Origin: SKNW01 sp050485865
Lineage (GTDB): Bacteria; Gemmatimonadota; Gemmatimonadetes; Longimicrobiales; Gaopeijiaceae
Assembly (NCBI GenBank): GCA_050485865.1
Contig: JBJHCE010000001.1
Span: 1-64,000, forward strand
Length of the DNA stretch: 64,000 bases
Direction: 5' to 3'
Shown here: one piece after another, positions 41,579 to 50,343 of the stretch
Position numbering within the stretch: position 1 is the first letter of the stretch
Layout of the letters: each line of letters starts with the position of its first letter
Program-made: the position numbers and the translations under genes
Notes under the pieces: generated by a model
What the model was told of the DNA's origin: nothing
The model's input: only the letters and a program-made list of their open reading frames with translations
Database searches by the model: none

Positions 41579-44440
41579 GTGCGCATCGCCGGACGGGTTC
41601 CGCTCGTGTCCCTCCTGGCGCTGGCCATGGCCCTTTCGGCATGCGACGGGGGGGCGCCCGAGCCACCCGGTGCGATCCAGGGAATTGTGTCGGGCGAGGG
41701 GGCCCCCCTGGAGGGGGTGACGGTGGAACTCACCGGCGCCCTCAACCGGGTGACCGAGACGGGGTCGGACGGGCGGTACAGGTTCGACGAGGTCCCGGCG
41801 GGATCGTACGTGGTTTCCGTTAGGAACCTCCCGCCCGATGCGGCGTTTCCGGCCGTTTCCCGCGCTGCGACCCTTCCGGGGGGGAGCACGGTGAGCGTGG
41901 ACTTCCAGGGGAATTTCATCCGGACGGCCTCCATTGCCGGGACGGTGCGTGCCCGGGACCGGGGGGTGCAGGGGGTCACGGTACGGCTCTCCGGCCCTGA
42001 TTCACGGACCGTCCAGACCGGGGGCGACGGGGCCTTCTCCTTTCCGGCCCTGAGGGCGGGTCCGTACGAGATCGAGATCTCCGGCTTCCCGTCCTCGATC
42101 GTCTTCCCCTCCACGAGCACGAGCGTCCAGCTCCAGCCCGGCCAGAACCACCTGGCCACCTTCGTGGGAGATCCGGAACTCACGGCCACGGTGGTGATCC
42201 GGAGCCTCGAACAGGTGCTCCCCGGAGGGGGGCGGGTACCGGCGGACCCCCTCGACGTGTCGGGGACCCTCGTGCTGGGCGTCGCCGTGGATCCCGGGGA
42301 GGACACCCCCGACTCGGTGGTGGTGTCCCTGGGGGGTCGGGTGGTTGGATCGCAGCGGTTCAACGACCCCGAGTCCGCGGGAGGCACGAGCCCGCCCGAG
42401 GCCCGGCTCCTGGAGCTTTCCTTCGCCCTCCCCACGGGGGCCTTCGATCCGGAGACGGGGACGCCCCGGCACCAGAACGGGGAAAAACTCCTGTCCGTTC
42501 GGCTCGCGACGCGGGAGGGAGGCCCGGCGGCATGGACCGCGAGCGCCCAGCTCACCCTGAGGAACACCGATACCTTCGTCGCCGCGGTGGTTCCGGCACG
42601 GGGTCCGGTTTCCGACGAGCTGGGCCGGAGCTGGATCGGGGGCGACATCGTGCTTCGCGTCGTCCCGGTGATCTATGCCCCCGGGCGGAGCGTGGGGACG
42701 CTCACGGTGGACCTGAGGGGCGCCGGAGGGGCCCTCGTGGCGAGGCGCACGGTCATCGGGAGCATCCCGACCCTGGTCTCCTTCGGGGCCGCGCCTGGGG
42801 CCCCTGGGTCCCTGGCCGGGCACGTCACCGGCGACGGGTCCGGGGACCGCTTCGTACTGGCGGAGGCCCGGTACGGGGACGGATCCTCCTTCCCCGGCCT
42901 CCCGCGAACCCTGGTGGATGGGGTGCGGGTGGACCAGGTGGCCCCCGGGGTCGGGGCCTTCGAGCTTCCACGCCAGGGGAACGGGGCGCTCTGCTGCCTC
43001 GACAACTGGGTCGGAGCCAGCTTCCCTTTCGCCGATGCCCTCCAGGGGCTTTCCGACCCGGGTGTGGGGGGCATCACCTTCCGCATCCACGCGGGCCCCG
43101 ACGAACTGAGCGATGGCGCGCTCCTCGACCGGTCCCCCGTGGTCCTCGGGGGCGACCTGGATGCGACGCCGGGCGCGACCCCCTACCGCGCCCTGGCCGT
43201 GCTCACCGATGCGCTCGGGAACACGCGCACGGTTCGCCTGGAGCCGGGACCGGGGAACCCGGTCTCGGGGACCGCAGGCGCCCGTTTCGGGGTGGACCGC
43301 ACGGCACCCACGATCATGCTCGCCACGGGCGGATTGACCCTTCCGGACCGGAGCGTGAACCCGCCCTCCGATGGGGCGTGGGGGTTCGTCGTGGACGATG
43401 CGGGAAGCGGGTTCGGCCCGCTCCCGGTGCGGCTCACGGTGCGGCGCTTCGGACCGACGGACCCGGCACACGGGAGCTGCCTCGTTTCCGCAGGGGGGGA
43501 GGGGTGCCCCGAGGCCCAGTCGGGGCTCTTCCGGCCGCTCCCGGGCGACCCGGGCCCCGGGTACCTCCGCCTCGATGCCCGTTCCCTGGACCGGGGGGGG
43601 AACCCCTCGGCCCCGCTCCGGGCGTGGGCCCTGTTCGACACCACCCCTCCCTCGATTTCGACCCTCATCCTGGCCCAGCCCCTGGCCGCCGGGTCGGAGG
43701 GCCGCGTGGGGCTCGACGTGACCGATGACGTGGACCTCTGGAGGGCGCGCCTCCTGGCCGGGTTCGGGAGCGACGAGGGATCCCCCGTGGTGGTCCTCCC
43801 GGTGGCGGCACCGGTGGAGAGGCTCGGCACCCCCTTCGACGGCGTGCTCGCGCGGACCGCAGGGATCCAGTTCCGGTTCGACCACGTCTCGGGGCTCCAG
43901 GTTGCGAGCGGTGGCGACGGGGGCGAAGGCGCTGCCGGGACGGTGCACCCTGCCCGCTCCTTCCGGGCACGGGTGGAGGACGCGGCCGGGAACAACGCCA
44001 CGCGGACCCTCGTGATCCCGGCACCCACGACCCCGCTTCGCGGGTTCGACGCCGGGGCTCGCGGCCCCGAGGATGCCGTGCGGTCGTGGCGTCTCGAGGC
44101 GGACCAGGGCTCGGTCTGCCGGATGGGGGCAAGCTGCGCCGCCGGCACACCCACCGCGGTCCGGTTCACGGCCCGCGCCGAGGGCTCCGGGCCCAACGCC
44201 TCGCTCCCCTTCGAGCGGCTCCACTTCGTTTCCGCAGGGTCCGACGCCCGCTACCTGGGGTCGGCGGACGCGGCCCAGGCGACGACGGAGGGGGGGGTGC
44301 GGGTCTGGCGCTGGACGCTGGACTGGATGCCTCCGGCGGATGCTTCAGGGGGGAGCACGCCCGTCCTCGTGATCGGGGTGGATGCGGAGGGGAACGGGCT
44401 CGTCGTGGGGACCGCGGTGGAGGTGACGGTCCTCCCCTGA
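41579..44440 (+). CDS. Large lipoprotein with carboxypeptidase-regulatory-like repeats
   Basis: Predicted exported lipoprotein of about 953 residues. Starting at GTG 41579 gives an ideal signal, M-R-I-A-G-R-V-P-L-V-S-L-L-A-L-A-M-A-L-S-A-C, with lipobox L-S-A-C. The frame is open to 41348, where a GTG overlaps the fbp stop, but that would put nearly 80 residues before the hydrophobic core. Two consecutive carboxypeptidase regulatory-like domains follow (G-S-D-G-R-Y-R-F-D-E-V-P-A-G-S-Y and G-G-D-G-A-F-S-F-P-A-L-R-A-G-P-Y). Several Ig/cadherin-like beta domains come next, some with D-x-T-x-P strands (V-D-R-T-A-P-T-I, F-D-T-T-P-P-S-I). Seen as a surface or adhesion-type protein; no catalytic motif was recognised. 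Confidence 0.75.
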   Translation: MRIAGRVPLVSLLALAMALSACDGGAPEPPGAIQGIVSGEGAPLEGVTVELTGALNRVTETGSDGRYRFDEVPAGSYVVSVRNLPPDAAFPAVSRAATLPGGSTVSVDFQGNFIRTASIAGTVRARDRGVQGVTVRLSGPDSRTVQTGGDGAFSFPALRAGPYEIEISGFPSSIVFPSTSTSVQLQPGQNHLATFVGDPELTATVVIRSLEQVLPGGGRVPADPLDVSGTLVLGVAVDPGEDTPDSVVVSLGGRVVGSQRFNDPESAGGTSPPEARLLELSFALPTGAFDPETGTPRHQNGEKLLSVRLATREGGPAAWTASAQLTLRNTDTFVAAVVPARGPVSDELGRSWIGGDIVLRVVPVIYAPGRSVGTLTVDLRGAGGALVARRTVIGSIPTLVSFGAAPGAPGSLAGHVTGDGSGDRFVLAEARYGDGSSFPGLPRTLVDGVRVDQVAPGVGAFELPRQGNGALCCLDNWVGASFPFADALQGLSDPGVGGITFRIHAGPDELSDGALLDRSPVVLGGDLDATPGATPYRALAVLTDALGNTRTVRLEPGPGNPVSGTAGARFGVDRTAPTIMLATGGLTLPDRSVNPPSDGAWGFVVDDAGSGFGPLPVRLTVRRFGPTDPAHGSCLVSAGGEGCPEAQSGLFRPLPGDPGPGYLRLDARSLDRGGNPSAPLRAWALFDTTPPSISTLILAQPLAAGSEGRVGLDVTDDVDLWRARLLAGFGSDEGSPVVVLPVAAPVERLGTPFDGVLARTAGIQFRFDHVSGLQVASGGDGGEGAAGTVHPARSFRARVEDAAGNNATRTLVIPAPTTPLRGFDAGARGPEDAVRSWRLEADQGSVCRMGASCAAGTPTAVRFTARAEGSGPNASLPFERLHFVSAGSDARYLGSADAAQATTEGGVRVWRWTLDWMPPADASGGSTPVLVIGVDAEGNGLVVGTAVEVTVLP

Positions 44441-44447
44441 TGGCTCC

Positions 44448-44489
44448 GGACGGTCCCGTTTCCCGGGTCAGCTGACCGGAGGACCGTCC
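44448..44489. terminator. Hairpin between convergent lipoprotein and ada genes
   Basis: Arms GGACGGTCC (44448-44456) and GGACCGTCC (44481-44489) enclose a 24-base loop that itself holds the palindrome GGTCAGCTGACC (44466-44477). The structure spans the 27-base gap and the last codons of ada, and could end transcription from both sides. Confidence 0.5.
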
Positions 44490-45535
44490 ACGAAGGCATC
44501 CACCTCGGCCAGGAGTCGCGCCCGTACCGGGAGGGGGGCGAAGGCCGCATCGAACCCGGAGCGGGCCACCGCCACGAGCTCCCGCCGGTCGAGCCCGAGT
44601 TCCCGGGCGGCGATCCGGTACTCGTCGACGAGGGTCGTCCCCGAGACCAGGCGATTGTCGGTGCAGAGCACGATCTCGACGCCGTCCCGGAGGTACCGGG
44701 CCGCCGGGTGCTCCGACAGGGTCCGGGCGACCCGGGTCTGCACGTTGGAGGTGAGACACACTTCGAGGGGAATGCCCCGATCACGCACCCACTGAAGGAG
44801 TTCCGCGTCCTCGCCCAGCCGGGTCCCGTGGCCGATGCGGTGAGCTCCACCATCGAGCAGGGCGCCGCGGATCGACGGGGGACCCGCCCCTTCGCCTGCG
44901 TGGACCGTGACCGGAACGAGCCCTTCGTGGGCGATGCGGAAGGCTCGGGCATGGCCACCGGCCGGGTAGCCCCCCTCCGCTCCCGCGAGGTCGAACCCCA
45001 CCACGCCCCGGTCCCGGTACGCCACGGCCAGGCGGGCCATGGCCTCCGACTCGGAGGGGGGACGGGAGCGGATGCCGCACACGATGATTCCGGCATGGAT
45101 CCCGGTGGCCTGGACCCCGGCGGCGAGCCCGTCCAGCGTGGCCTCGAGGACCGCCTCGGCGGAGAGCCCGCCGTCGGTGTTCAGGATCGGAGCGTACCGG
45201 ATCTCGACGAGACGCACCCCCTCGGCGGCGTGGTCCTCCACGAGCTCCCGGGTGACCCGGGCCAGTGCGTCCCCCTCCTGGAGCACCGAGAGGGTCAGCG
45301 CGAACCGCGAGAGGTAGGAGGGAAGGTCCGCCGCGTCGTCGGCCCGCATCGCCCGCGCGAGACCCTCCGGATCCGCGGCCGGGAGGGCCACCCCGGCCCG
45401 GTCCGCGAGCTCGAGCATCGTGGCGGGGCGGAGGCTTCCGTCCAGGTGCACGTGGAGCTCGGCCTTCGGGAGGGCCCGGATCCAGGCCTCGGAGGGCTCG
45501 GAGGGATCGGAGGCCCCCCGGGCTTCGCCACCCAC
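44468..45535 (-). CDS. add: Adenosine deaminase
   Basis: Zinc enzyme that converts adenosine to inosine in purine salvage. The 355-residue protein has the N-terminal zinc motif K-A-E-L-H-V-H-L-D-G, then H in V-T-V-H-A-G-E, the catalytic H-R-I-G-H-G-T, and D-N in L-C-T-D-N, completing the site of the adenosine/AMP deaminase family. Adenine deaminase is a close alternative that sequence alone does not rule out. GTG at 45535 is chosen because it follows the purF stop at once and gives the usual short lead before KAELHVH. It is the last gene of the purine operon. Confidence 0.87.
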   Translation of the reverse strand: MGGEARGASDPSEPSEAWIRALPKAELHVHLDGSLRPATMLELADRAGVALPAADPEGLARAMRADDAADLPSYLSRFALTLSVLQEGDALARVTRELVEDHAAEGVRLVEIRYAPILNTDGGLSAEAVLEATLDGLAAGVQATGIHAGIIVCGIRSRPPSESEAMARLAVAYRDRGVVGFDLAGAEGGYPAGGHARAFRIAHEGLVPVTVHAGEGAGPPSIRGALLDGGAHRIGHGTRLGEDAELLQWVRDRGIPLEVCLTSNVQTRVARTLSEHPAARYLRDGVEIVLCTDNRLVSGTTLVDEYRIAARELGLDRRELVAVARSGFDAAFAPLPVRARLLAEVDAFVDGPPVS

Positions 45536-45537
45536 CC

Positions 45538-47016
45538 TCAGCACCCCGGAGGGTTCACGAGGGAGGCGTAGCCTCGCTCCACGTCCACGAGGGGGGCCGG
45601 ATAGTTCCCCGAGAAGCAGGCGTCGCAGAAGGGTCCGATGTCCTCCACGGCACCGAGCATCCCCTCGAGGGAGAGGTAGCCGAGGGAGTCCACGCCCAGG
45701 AGGGCCCCGATCTCCTCCACCGAGTGGCTCGACCCGATGAGCTCCTCCTTCGACGGCATGTCGATCCCGTAGAAGCAGGGATTCGTCACCGGGGGGGATG
45801 CGATCCGGAAGTGGACCTCCCGGGCCCCCGCCTGGCGGAGGAACTTGACGAGCGAGGTCGACGTGGTTCCCCGGACGAGGGAGTCGTCCACGATGATCAC
45901 CCGCTTCCCTTCCACCACTTCCCGGACCGGGTTGTACTTCATTCGGGCCCCGAAGTCCCGGTCGGCCTGCGAGGGCTTGATGAAGGTCCGCCCCACGTAG
46001 TGGTTCCGGAGGAGCCCGAGTTCGTAGGGGATCCCGCTCGCCTCCGCATATCCCAGCGCCGAGGAGTTCGCCGAGTCGGGCACGGCGATGACGCAGTCGG
46101 CTTCCGCCGGGTGCTCTTCGGCGAGGCGCCGGCCGAAGGCGCGGCGGGCCCGGTCCACGCTCGTTCCCCAGATGCGGGAATCCGGGCGGGCGAAATAGAC
46201 GAGCTCGAAGACGCACGGCGCCTGGTGCGGGGCCGGGGAGAGGCTCCTGAGGGGCGTGACCTCGCTCCCCCGGATGCGGAGGACCTCGCCCGGCTGGATG
46301 TCCCGGACGTACTCGGCCCCGATGATGTCGAAGGCGCAGGTCTCGGATGCGACCACGTGCCCTTCGTCCTTTCGCCCCAGGATCAGGGGGCGGAACCCCC
46401 GGGGGTCCACCGCGGCGAAGAGGGTGTCCCCGACGCTGATCACGAGGGAGAAGGCGCCCTCGAGGTGGGAGAGCGCGTCGTCCACCTGGGCTTCCACCGT
46501 CTCGTGGCGCGAGCGGGCGATCAGGTGGACGATGACCTCCGAATCCGAGGTGGTCTGGAAGAGGGCCCCCTCCTCCACGAGCCGGGCCCTCAGCTCGTTC
46601 GCATTCGTGAGGTTCCCGTTGTGCGCGATGGCCAGGTCGCCGCGGGCATAGCGCACGACGATGGGCTGGGCGTTCTGGATCCGGCTTCCGCCTGCGGTGG
46701 AGTAGCGGACGTGCCCCACAGAGGCATGTCCCGGCAGCGCGTTCAGGTCGTCGGCCGAGAAGACGTCGGCCACGAGGCCGATCCCCTTCCTCAGCCGGGC
46801 CGTGCCGTCGGCGTCCACGGCCACGATCCCGGCCGACTCCTGCCCCCGGTGCTGGAGGGCGTACAGCCCGAGGAAGGTGAGTTCCGCCGCGCCCTCGATC
46901 CCGGAGGCACCGAAGACCCCGCACTCCTCTCGGGGGACCGGGTCAAGCTCGGAGAAGTGGAGGTCCCGGGCCTGCCCCTGGCGGGGTCCGGTTCCGATCA
47001 TCGGAAGGGGCTTCAT
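45538..47016 (-). CDS. purF: Amidophosphoribosyltransferase PurF (Fe-S, Bacillus type)
   Basis: First committed enzyme of purine synthesis, moving glutamine nitrogen onto PRPP. The 492-residue protein has a 31-residue leader before the nucleophile C32 of E-C-G-V-F-G, so it is made with a propeptide that must be removed, as in Bacillus subtilis. The Cys ligands of the 4Fe-4S cluster of that type are all visible: P-C-V-F-E-L-V-Y-F-A-R, N-P-C-F-Y-G-I-D and F-C-D-A-C. The PRPP loop V-I-I-V-D-D-S-L-V-R-G-T-T is intact. The ATG overlaps the purL stop. Confidence 0.97.
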   Translation of the reverse strand: MKPLPMIGTGPRQGQARDLHFSELDPVPREECGVFGASGIEGAAELTFLGLYALQHRGQESAGIVAVDADGTARLRKGIGLVADVFSADDLNALPGHASVGHVRYSTAGGSRIQNAQPIVVRYARGDLAIAHNGNLTNANELRARLVEEGALFQTTSDSEVIVHLIARSRHETVEAQVDDALSHLEGAFSLVISVGDTLFAAVDPRGFRPLILGRKDEGHVVASETCAFDIIGAEYVRDIQPGEVLRIRGSEVTPLRSLSPAPHQAPCVFELVYFARPDSRIWGTSVDRARRAFGRRLAEEHPAEADCVIAVPDSANSSALGYAEASGIPYELGLLRNHYVGRTFIKPSQADRDFGARMKYNPVREVVEGKRVIIVDDSLVRGTTSTSLVKFLRQAGAREVHFRIASPPVTNPCFYGIDMPSKEELIGSSHSVEEIGALLGVDSLGYLSLEGMLGAVEDIGPFCDACFSGNYPAPLVDVERGYASLVNPPGC

Positions 47017-49373
47017 GCCTCGTCTCCTCCGGAGGTGCGTTCCATGATGGCCGGGAGGGTCCCGAAGTACCGCTCCGCCACCGCATCGATCTCGACCACT
47101 AGGCTCCCCCGGGGGCTTCGCATGGAGAAGGAGCCGTGGGGCGGCCCCACCGTCCCGACGGGCCGGACCGGGACCCCGTGGCTCCGGGCGATCTCGATGG
47201 CCCGCTCCTCGTCTTCCGGGGCCACCGACACCACGACCCGGCCCTGGGTCTCCCCGAAGAAGAGGGCCACCGGAGCCAGGTCCTCCTCCAGGGTGATGTC
47301 CACCCCGAGGGGGGATTCCGCACTCACCGCACACTCCACGAGGGCCAGCGCGAGCCCGCCTTCCGAGCAGTCGTGGGCGGAACGGGCCACCCCCTTCTGG
47401 ATGAGCGCCAGCACCGCGTGCTGAAGCCTCCGCTCGGCGAGGAGGTCAACGACGGGGGGGAGACCTGCCACGACCCCCTCCTTCCGGTACAGGTACTCCG
47501 AGCCCCCGATCTCCTCCCGGTTCTCGCCGAGAAGGAGGACCCGGTCTCCCTCGCTCCGGAAGGCGGGGCGGGTGGCGTGGGCCTCCACGTCGTCCAGGAT
47601 CCCCACCATCCCGATGACCGGGGTGGGATGGATCGCCACCCCGTCGGTCTCGTTGAAGAGCGAGACGTTCCCCCCGGTGACCGGCGTCTCGAAGAGGCTG
47701 CACGCCTCCGCCATCCCCAGGACCGCCTCGCGGAGCTGGTAGTAGATGTGTGCCTTCAGGGGGTTCCCGAAGTTCAGGTTGTTCGTCACCGCCGTGGGGA
47801 GGGCGCCGGCGCACGCCAGGTTCCGGGCCGCCTCGGCCACCGCGGCCTTTGCCCCCTCCCGGGGGTCGAGCCAGCAGTATCGCCCGTTGCAGTCGGTGGT
47901 GGCGGCGAGCCCGCGCCTTGACCCACGGAACCGGATCACCCCGGCGTCCCCTCCGGGGCGGACCACGGTACTCGTTCGCACCGTGGTGTCGTACTGGTCG
48001 TGGATCCACGCCTTCGAGACGAGGTTCGGGGACTTGAGAAGCTCCATGAGCTCGCCGGTCAGGTCTCCCTCGGGTGCGAGAAGATGCGAGAGGTCCCGCT
48101 CCCGCGCCGCCTTCACGTCGTCACCCTGGATTCCCTCCCGCTCGTAGGTGGGGCATCCGTCGGTGAGGGGAAGCGCGGGAATCGATGCGACGAGCCTCCC
48201 GTGCTCGAGGATCCGGAAGTATCCGTCGTCGGTGACCCTCCCCACCGGCTCGGCCTCGAGTTCCCACTTGGCCAGGATCTTCCGGACCTCTTCCTCGTGC
48301 CCGGCCCTTGCCACCACGAGCATCCGTTCCTGCGACTCGGAGAGGAGGATCTCGTAGGGAGTCATCCCCTCTTCGCGGACCGGCACCTTCTCCATTTCGA
48401 GGACCACGCCCGATCCGCCCCGTCCCGCCATCTCGCTTGCGGCCGAGGTGAGCCCGGCGGCCCCCATGTCCTGGATCGCCACGATGTGCCCGGAGCGGAT
48501 GAGCTCCAGCGACGCCTCGAGGAGCAGCTTCTCGGTGAAGGGGTCGCCCACCTGCACCCGGGGGCGGCTGGCCTCGTCCGCATCTCCCGAAAGCTCCTCC
48601 GATGCGAAGGTGGCGCCGTGAATGCCGTCGCGCCCCGTGCGCGCCCCCACCGCCATGAGCGGGTTCCCGACCCCGGTGGCCTCGGCGGTGATGAGCTCCT
48701 CCCGCTTCATGAGCCCGATGGCCATGGCGTTCACGAGGGGGTTTCCGTCGTACGCCCGGTCGAAGAAGACCTCGCCCCCGATGTTCGGGATGCCGACGCA
48801 GTTCCCGTAGTCGCCGATTCCCTTCACCACGCCGGCGAAGAGGTAGCGGTTCCGCGGGGAGTCCAGGTCGCCGAAGCGAAGGGCGTCGAGGACCGCCACC
48901 GGGCGCGCCCCCATCGTGAAGATGTCCCTCAGGATCCCGCCCACCCCGGTGGCAGCCCCCTGGTAGGGCTCGACGGCGGAAGGGTGGTTGTGGGACTCGA
49001 TCTTGAAGGCCACGGCCAGGCCGTCACCCACGTCGATCACGCCCGCATTCTCTCCCGGACCCTGGATGACCCAGGGGGCCTTCGTGGGAAGGAGGCGGAG
49101 AAGCCGCTTCGAATTCTTGTAGCCGCAGTGCTCGGACCACATGGCCGAGAAGACGCCGAGCTCGGTGAAGGTCGGCGTGCGGCCCAGGATCTCCAGGACG
49201 AGTTCGTATTCCGAGGGGGAGAGGCCATGCTCGGCCACGAGTTCCGGGGTGATCTCCGGGTCGCCGGGGCGGGGGGAGGGGGCGAGGGTGGTACCGGAGG
49301 CACCGGCACCGGGCAGGTCGGACATGGAGGAATCGGGTTCGGGAAGGAAAGCCATGGAAGGGTCGAGACTCAT
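47013..49373 (-). CDS. purL: Phosphoribosylformylglycinamidine synthase, large subunit PurL
   Basis: ATP-dependent subunit that converts FGAR to FGAM using ammonia delivered by PurQ, with PurS as linker. The 786-residue protein is the small PurL type found with separate PurQ and PurS. The N-terminus carries about 35 extra polar residues. Family motifs include S-E-H-C-G-Y-K-N-S, G-D-G-L-A-V-A-F-K-I-E-S-H-N-H-P-S, D-M-G-A-A-G-L-T and P-V-T-G-G-N-V-S-L-F-N-E-T. ATG at 49373 overlaps the purQ stop; ATGs at 49355 and 49325 are possible. It ends in an ATGA overlap with purF. Confidence 0.97.
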   Translation of the reverse strand: MSLDPSMAFLPEPDSSMSDLPGAGASGTTLAPSPRPGDPEITPELVAEHGLSPSEYELVLEILGRTPTFTELGVFSAMWSEHCGYKNSKRLLRLLPTKAPWVIQGPGENAGVIDVGDGLAVAFKIESHNHPSAVEPYQGAATGVGGILRDIFTMGARPVAVLDALRFGDLDSPRNRYLFAGVVKGIGDYGNCVGIPNIGGEVFFDRAYDGNPLVNAMAIGLMKREELITAEATGVGNPLMAVGARTGRDGIHGATFASEELSGDADEASRPRVQVGDPFTEKLLLEASLELIRSGHIVAIQDMGAAGLTSAASEMAGRGGSGVVLEMEKVPVREEGMTPYEILLSESQERMLVVARAGHEEEVRKILAKWELEAEPVGRVTDDGYFRILEHGRLVASIPALPLTDGCPTYEREGIQGDDVKAARERDLSHLLAPEGDLTGELMELLKSPNLVSKAWIHDQYDTTVRTSTVVRPGGDAGVIRFRGSRRGLAATTDCNGRYCWLDPREGAKAAVAEAARNLACAGALPTAVTNNLNFGNPLKAHIYYQLREAVLGMAEACSLFETPVTGGNVSLFNETDGVAIHPTPVIGMVGILDDVEAHATRPAFRSEGDRVLLLGENREEIGGSEYLYRKEGVVAGLPPVVDLLAERRLQHAVLALIQKGVARSAHDCSEGGLALALVECAVSAESPLGVDITLEEDLAPVALFFGETQGRVVVSVAPEDEERAIEIARSHGVPVRPVGTVGPPHGSFSMRSPRGSLVVEIDAVAERYFGTLPAIMERTSGGDEA

Positions 49374-50074
49374 CCGGTAGGGGTGCCCGCCAGGTGGGCG
49401 CGGAGGGATTCGAAGAGTCCGATCCCGTCGGTGGATCCGAGGAGGGGCTCCACGGCCCGCTCCGGATGGGGCATCATCCCGAGCACGTTCCGCTCCGCGT
49501 TCAGGATTCCGGCTACGTGGTGGGCCGAGCCGTTGGGGTTCGCCTCCGGCGCGAGGGCGCCCTCGGCGGTGCAGTAGCGGAAGGCGATCCGGTCCTCGCC
49601 CTCGAGTTCGGCCAGGACTTCCTTCGGCGCCGTGTAGTTGCCGTCGCCGTGGGCGATGGGGACCCGGAGCACCTGCCCCTTCTCGTACGCAGCGGTGAAG
49701 GGGGAGTGGGTGGTCTCGACCCGGAGGTGCACGTCGAAGCTCCGGAAGCGGAGCGAGGTGTTCCGGAGGAGTGCGCCGGGGAGGAGTCCGCTTTCGCAGA
49801 GGACCTGGAAGCCGTTGCAGATTCCCACCACCGGCCCGCCCGCCCGGGCGAAGGCGGACACCGCCTCCATGATGGGCGAGAGGTGGGCGATGGCGCCGGG
49901 GCGCAGGTAGTCGCCGTAGGAGAAGCCTCCGGGAAGGAAGACCGCGTCCACGTCGCCGAGCTCCCGGTCCCGATGCCACCGGAACGAGGGCTCGAACCCG
50001 TCCAGGAGCTTCAGCGCCTGGTAGCAGTCGTAGTCGCAGTTCGACCCTGGAAAGGTGATGACCGCGACCTTCAT
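49370..50074 (-). CDS. purQ: Phosphoribosylformylglycinamidine synthase, glutaminase subunit PurQ
   Basis: Class I glutamine amidotransferase that supplies ammonia to PurL. The 234-residue protein has the nucleophile C86 in G-I-C-N-G-F-Q-V-L and the His/Glu pair in M-M-P-H-P-E-R. The start M-K-V-A-V-I-T-F-P-G-S-N-C-D is the family start, and the ATG overlaps the purS stop. Operon order purS-purQ-purL fits the three-part FGAM synthase. Confidence 0.97.
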   Translation of the reverse strand: MKVAVITFPGSNCDYDCYQALKLLDGFEPSFRWHRDRELGDVDAVFLPGGFSYGDYLRPGAIAHLSPIMEAVSAFARAGGPVVGICNGFQVLCESGLLPGALLRNTSLRFRSFDVHLRVETTHSPFTAAYEKGQVLRVPIAHGDGNYTAPKEVLAELEGEDRIAFRYCTAEGALAPEANPNGSAHHVAGILNAERNVLGMMPHPERAVEPLLGSTDGIGLFESLRAHLAGTPTG

Positions 50075-50343
50075 GCGCCCTCTCCCGAGAGGACGCCCAC
50101 CACCGTGACCTGGAAGTCCTCGGTGACGGGGTTCGCCAGGAGCTTCCGGCACATCTCCTCGCCCCGGGCACGGGCCGTGGCCTCGTCGGGGGCGTCGAGC
50201 TCCAGGTCCAGGACCTTTCCGACCCTGACGTCTGCGACGCCCTGGTAGCCGAGGGAATCGAGGGCGTGGGACACCGCGGTGCCCTGGGGGTCGAGGAGTC
50301 CGGGGCGGGGCTTCACGCGGATTTCCAGGTGGAATCGGCTCAA
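50071..50343 (-). CDS. purS: Phosphoribosylformylglycinamidine synthase subunit PurS
   Basis: Small subunit that, as a dimer, joins PurL and PurQ in the FGAM synthase complex. The 90-residue protein has the PurS pattern: an opening strand F-H-L-E-I-R-V-K-P-R-P-G-L-L-D-P-Q-G, then S-L-G-Y-Q-G-V-A-D-V-R-V-G-K, and a late L-L-A-N-P-V-T-E-D-F. It overlaps pssA upstream and purQ downstream by four bases each, so translation is coupled on both sides. Confidence 0.96.
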   Translation of the reverse strand: MSRFHLEIRVKPRPGLLDPQGTAVSHALDSLGYQGVADVRVGKVLDLELDAPDEATARARGEEMCRKLLANPVTEDFQVTVVGVLSGEGA

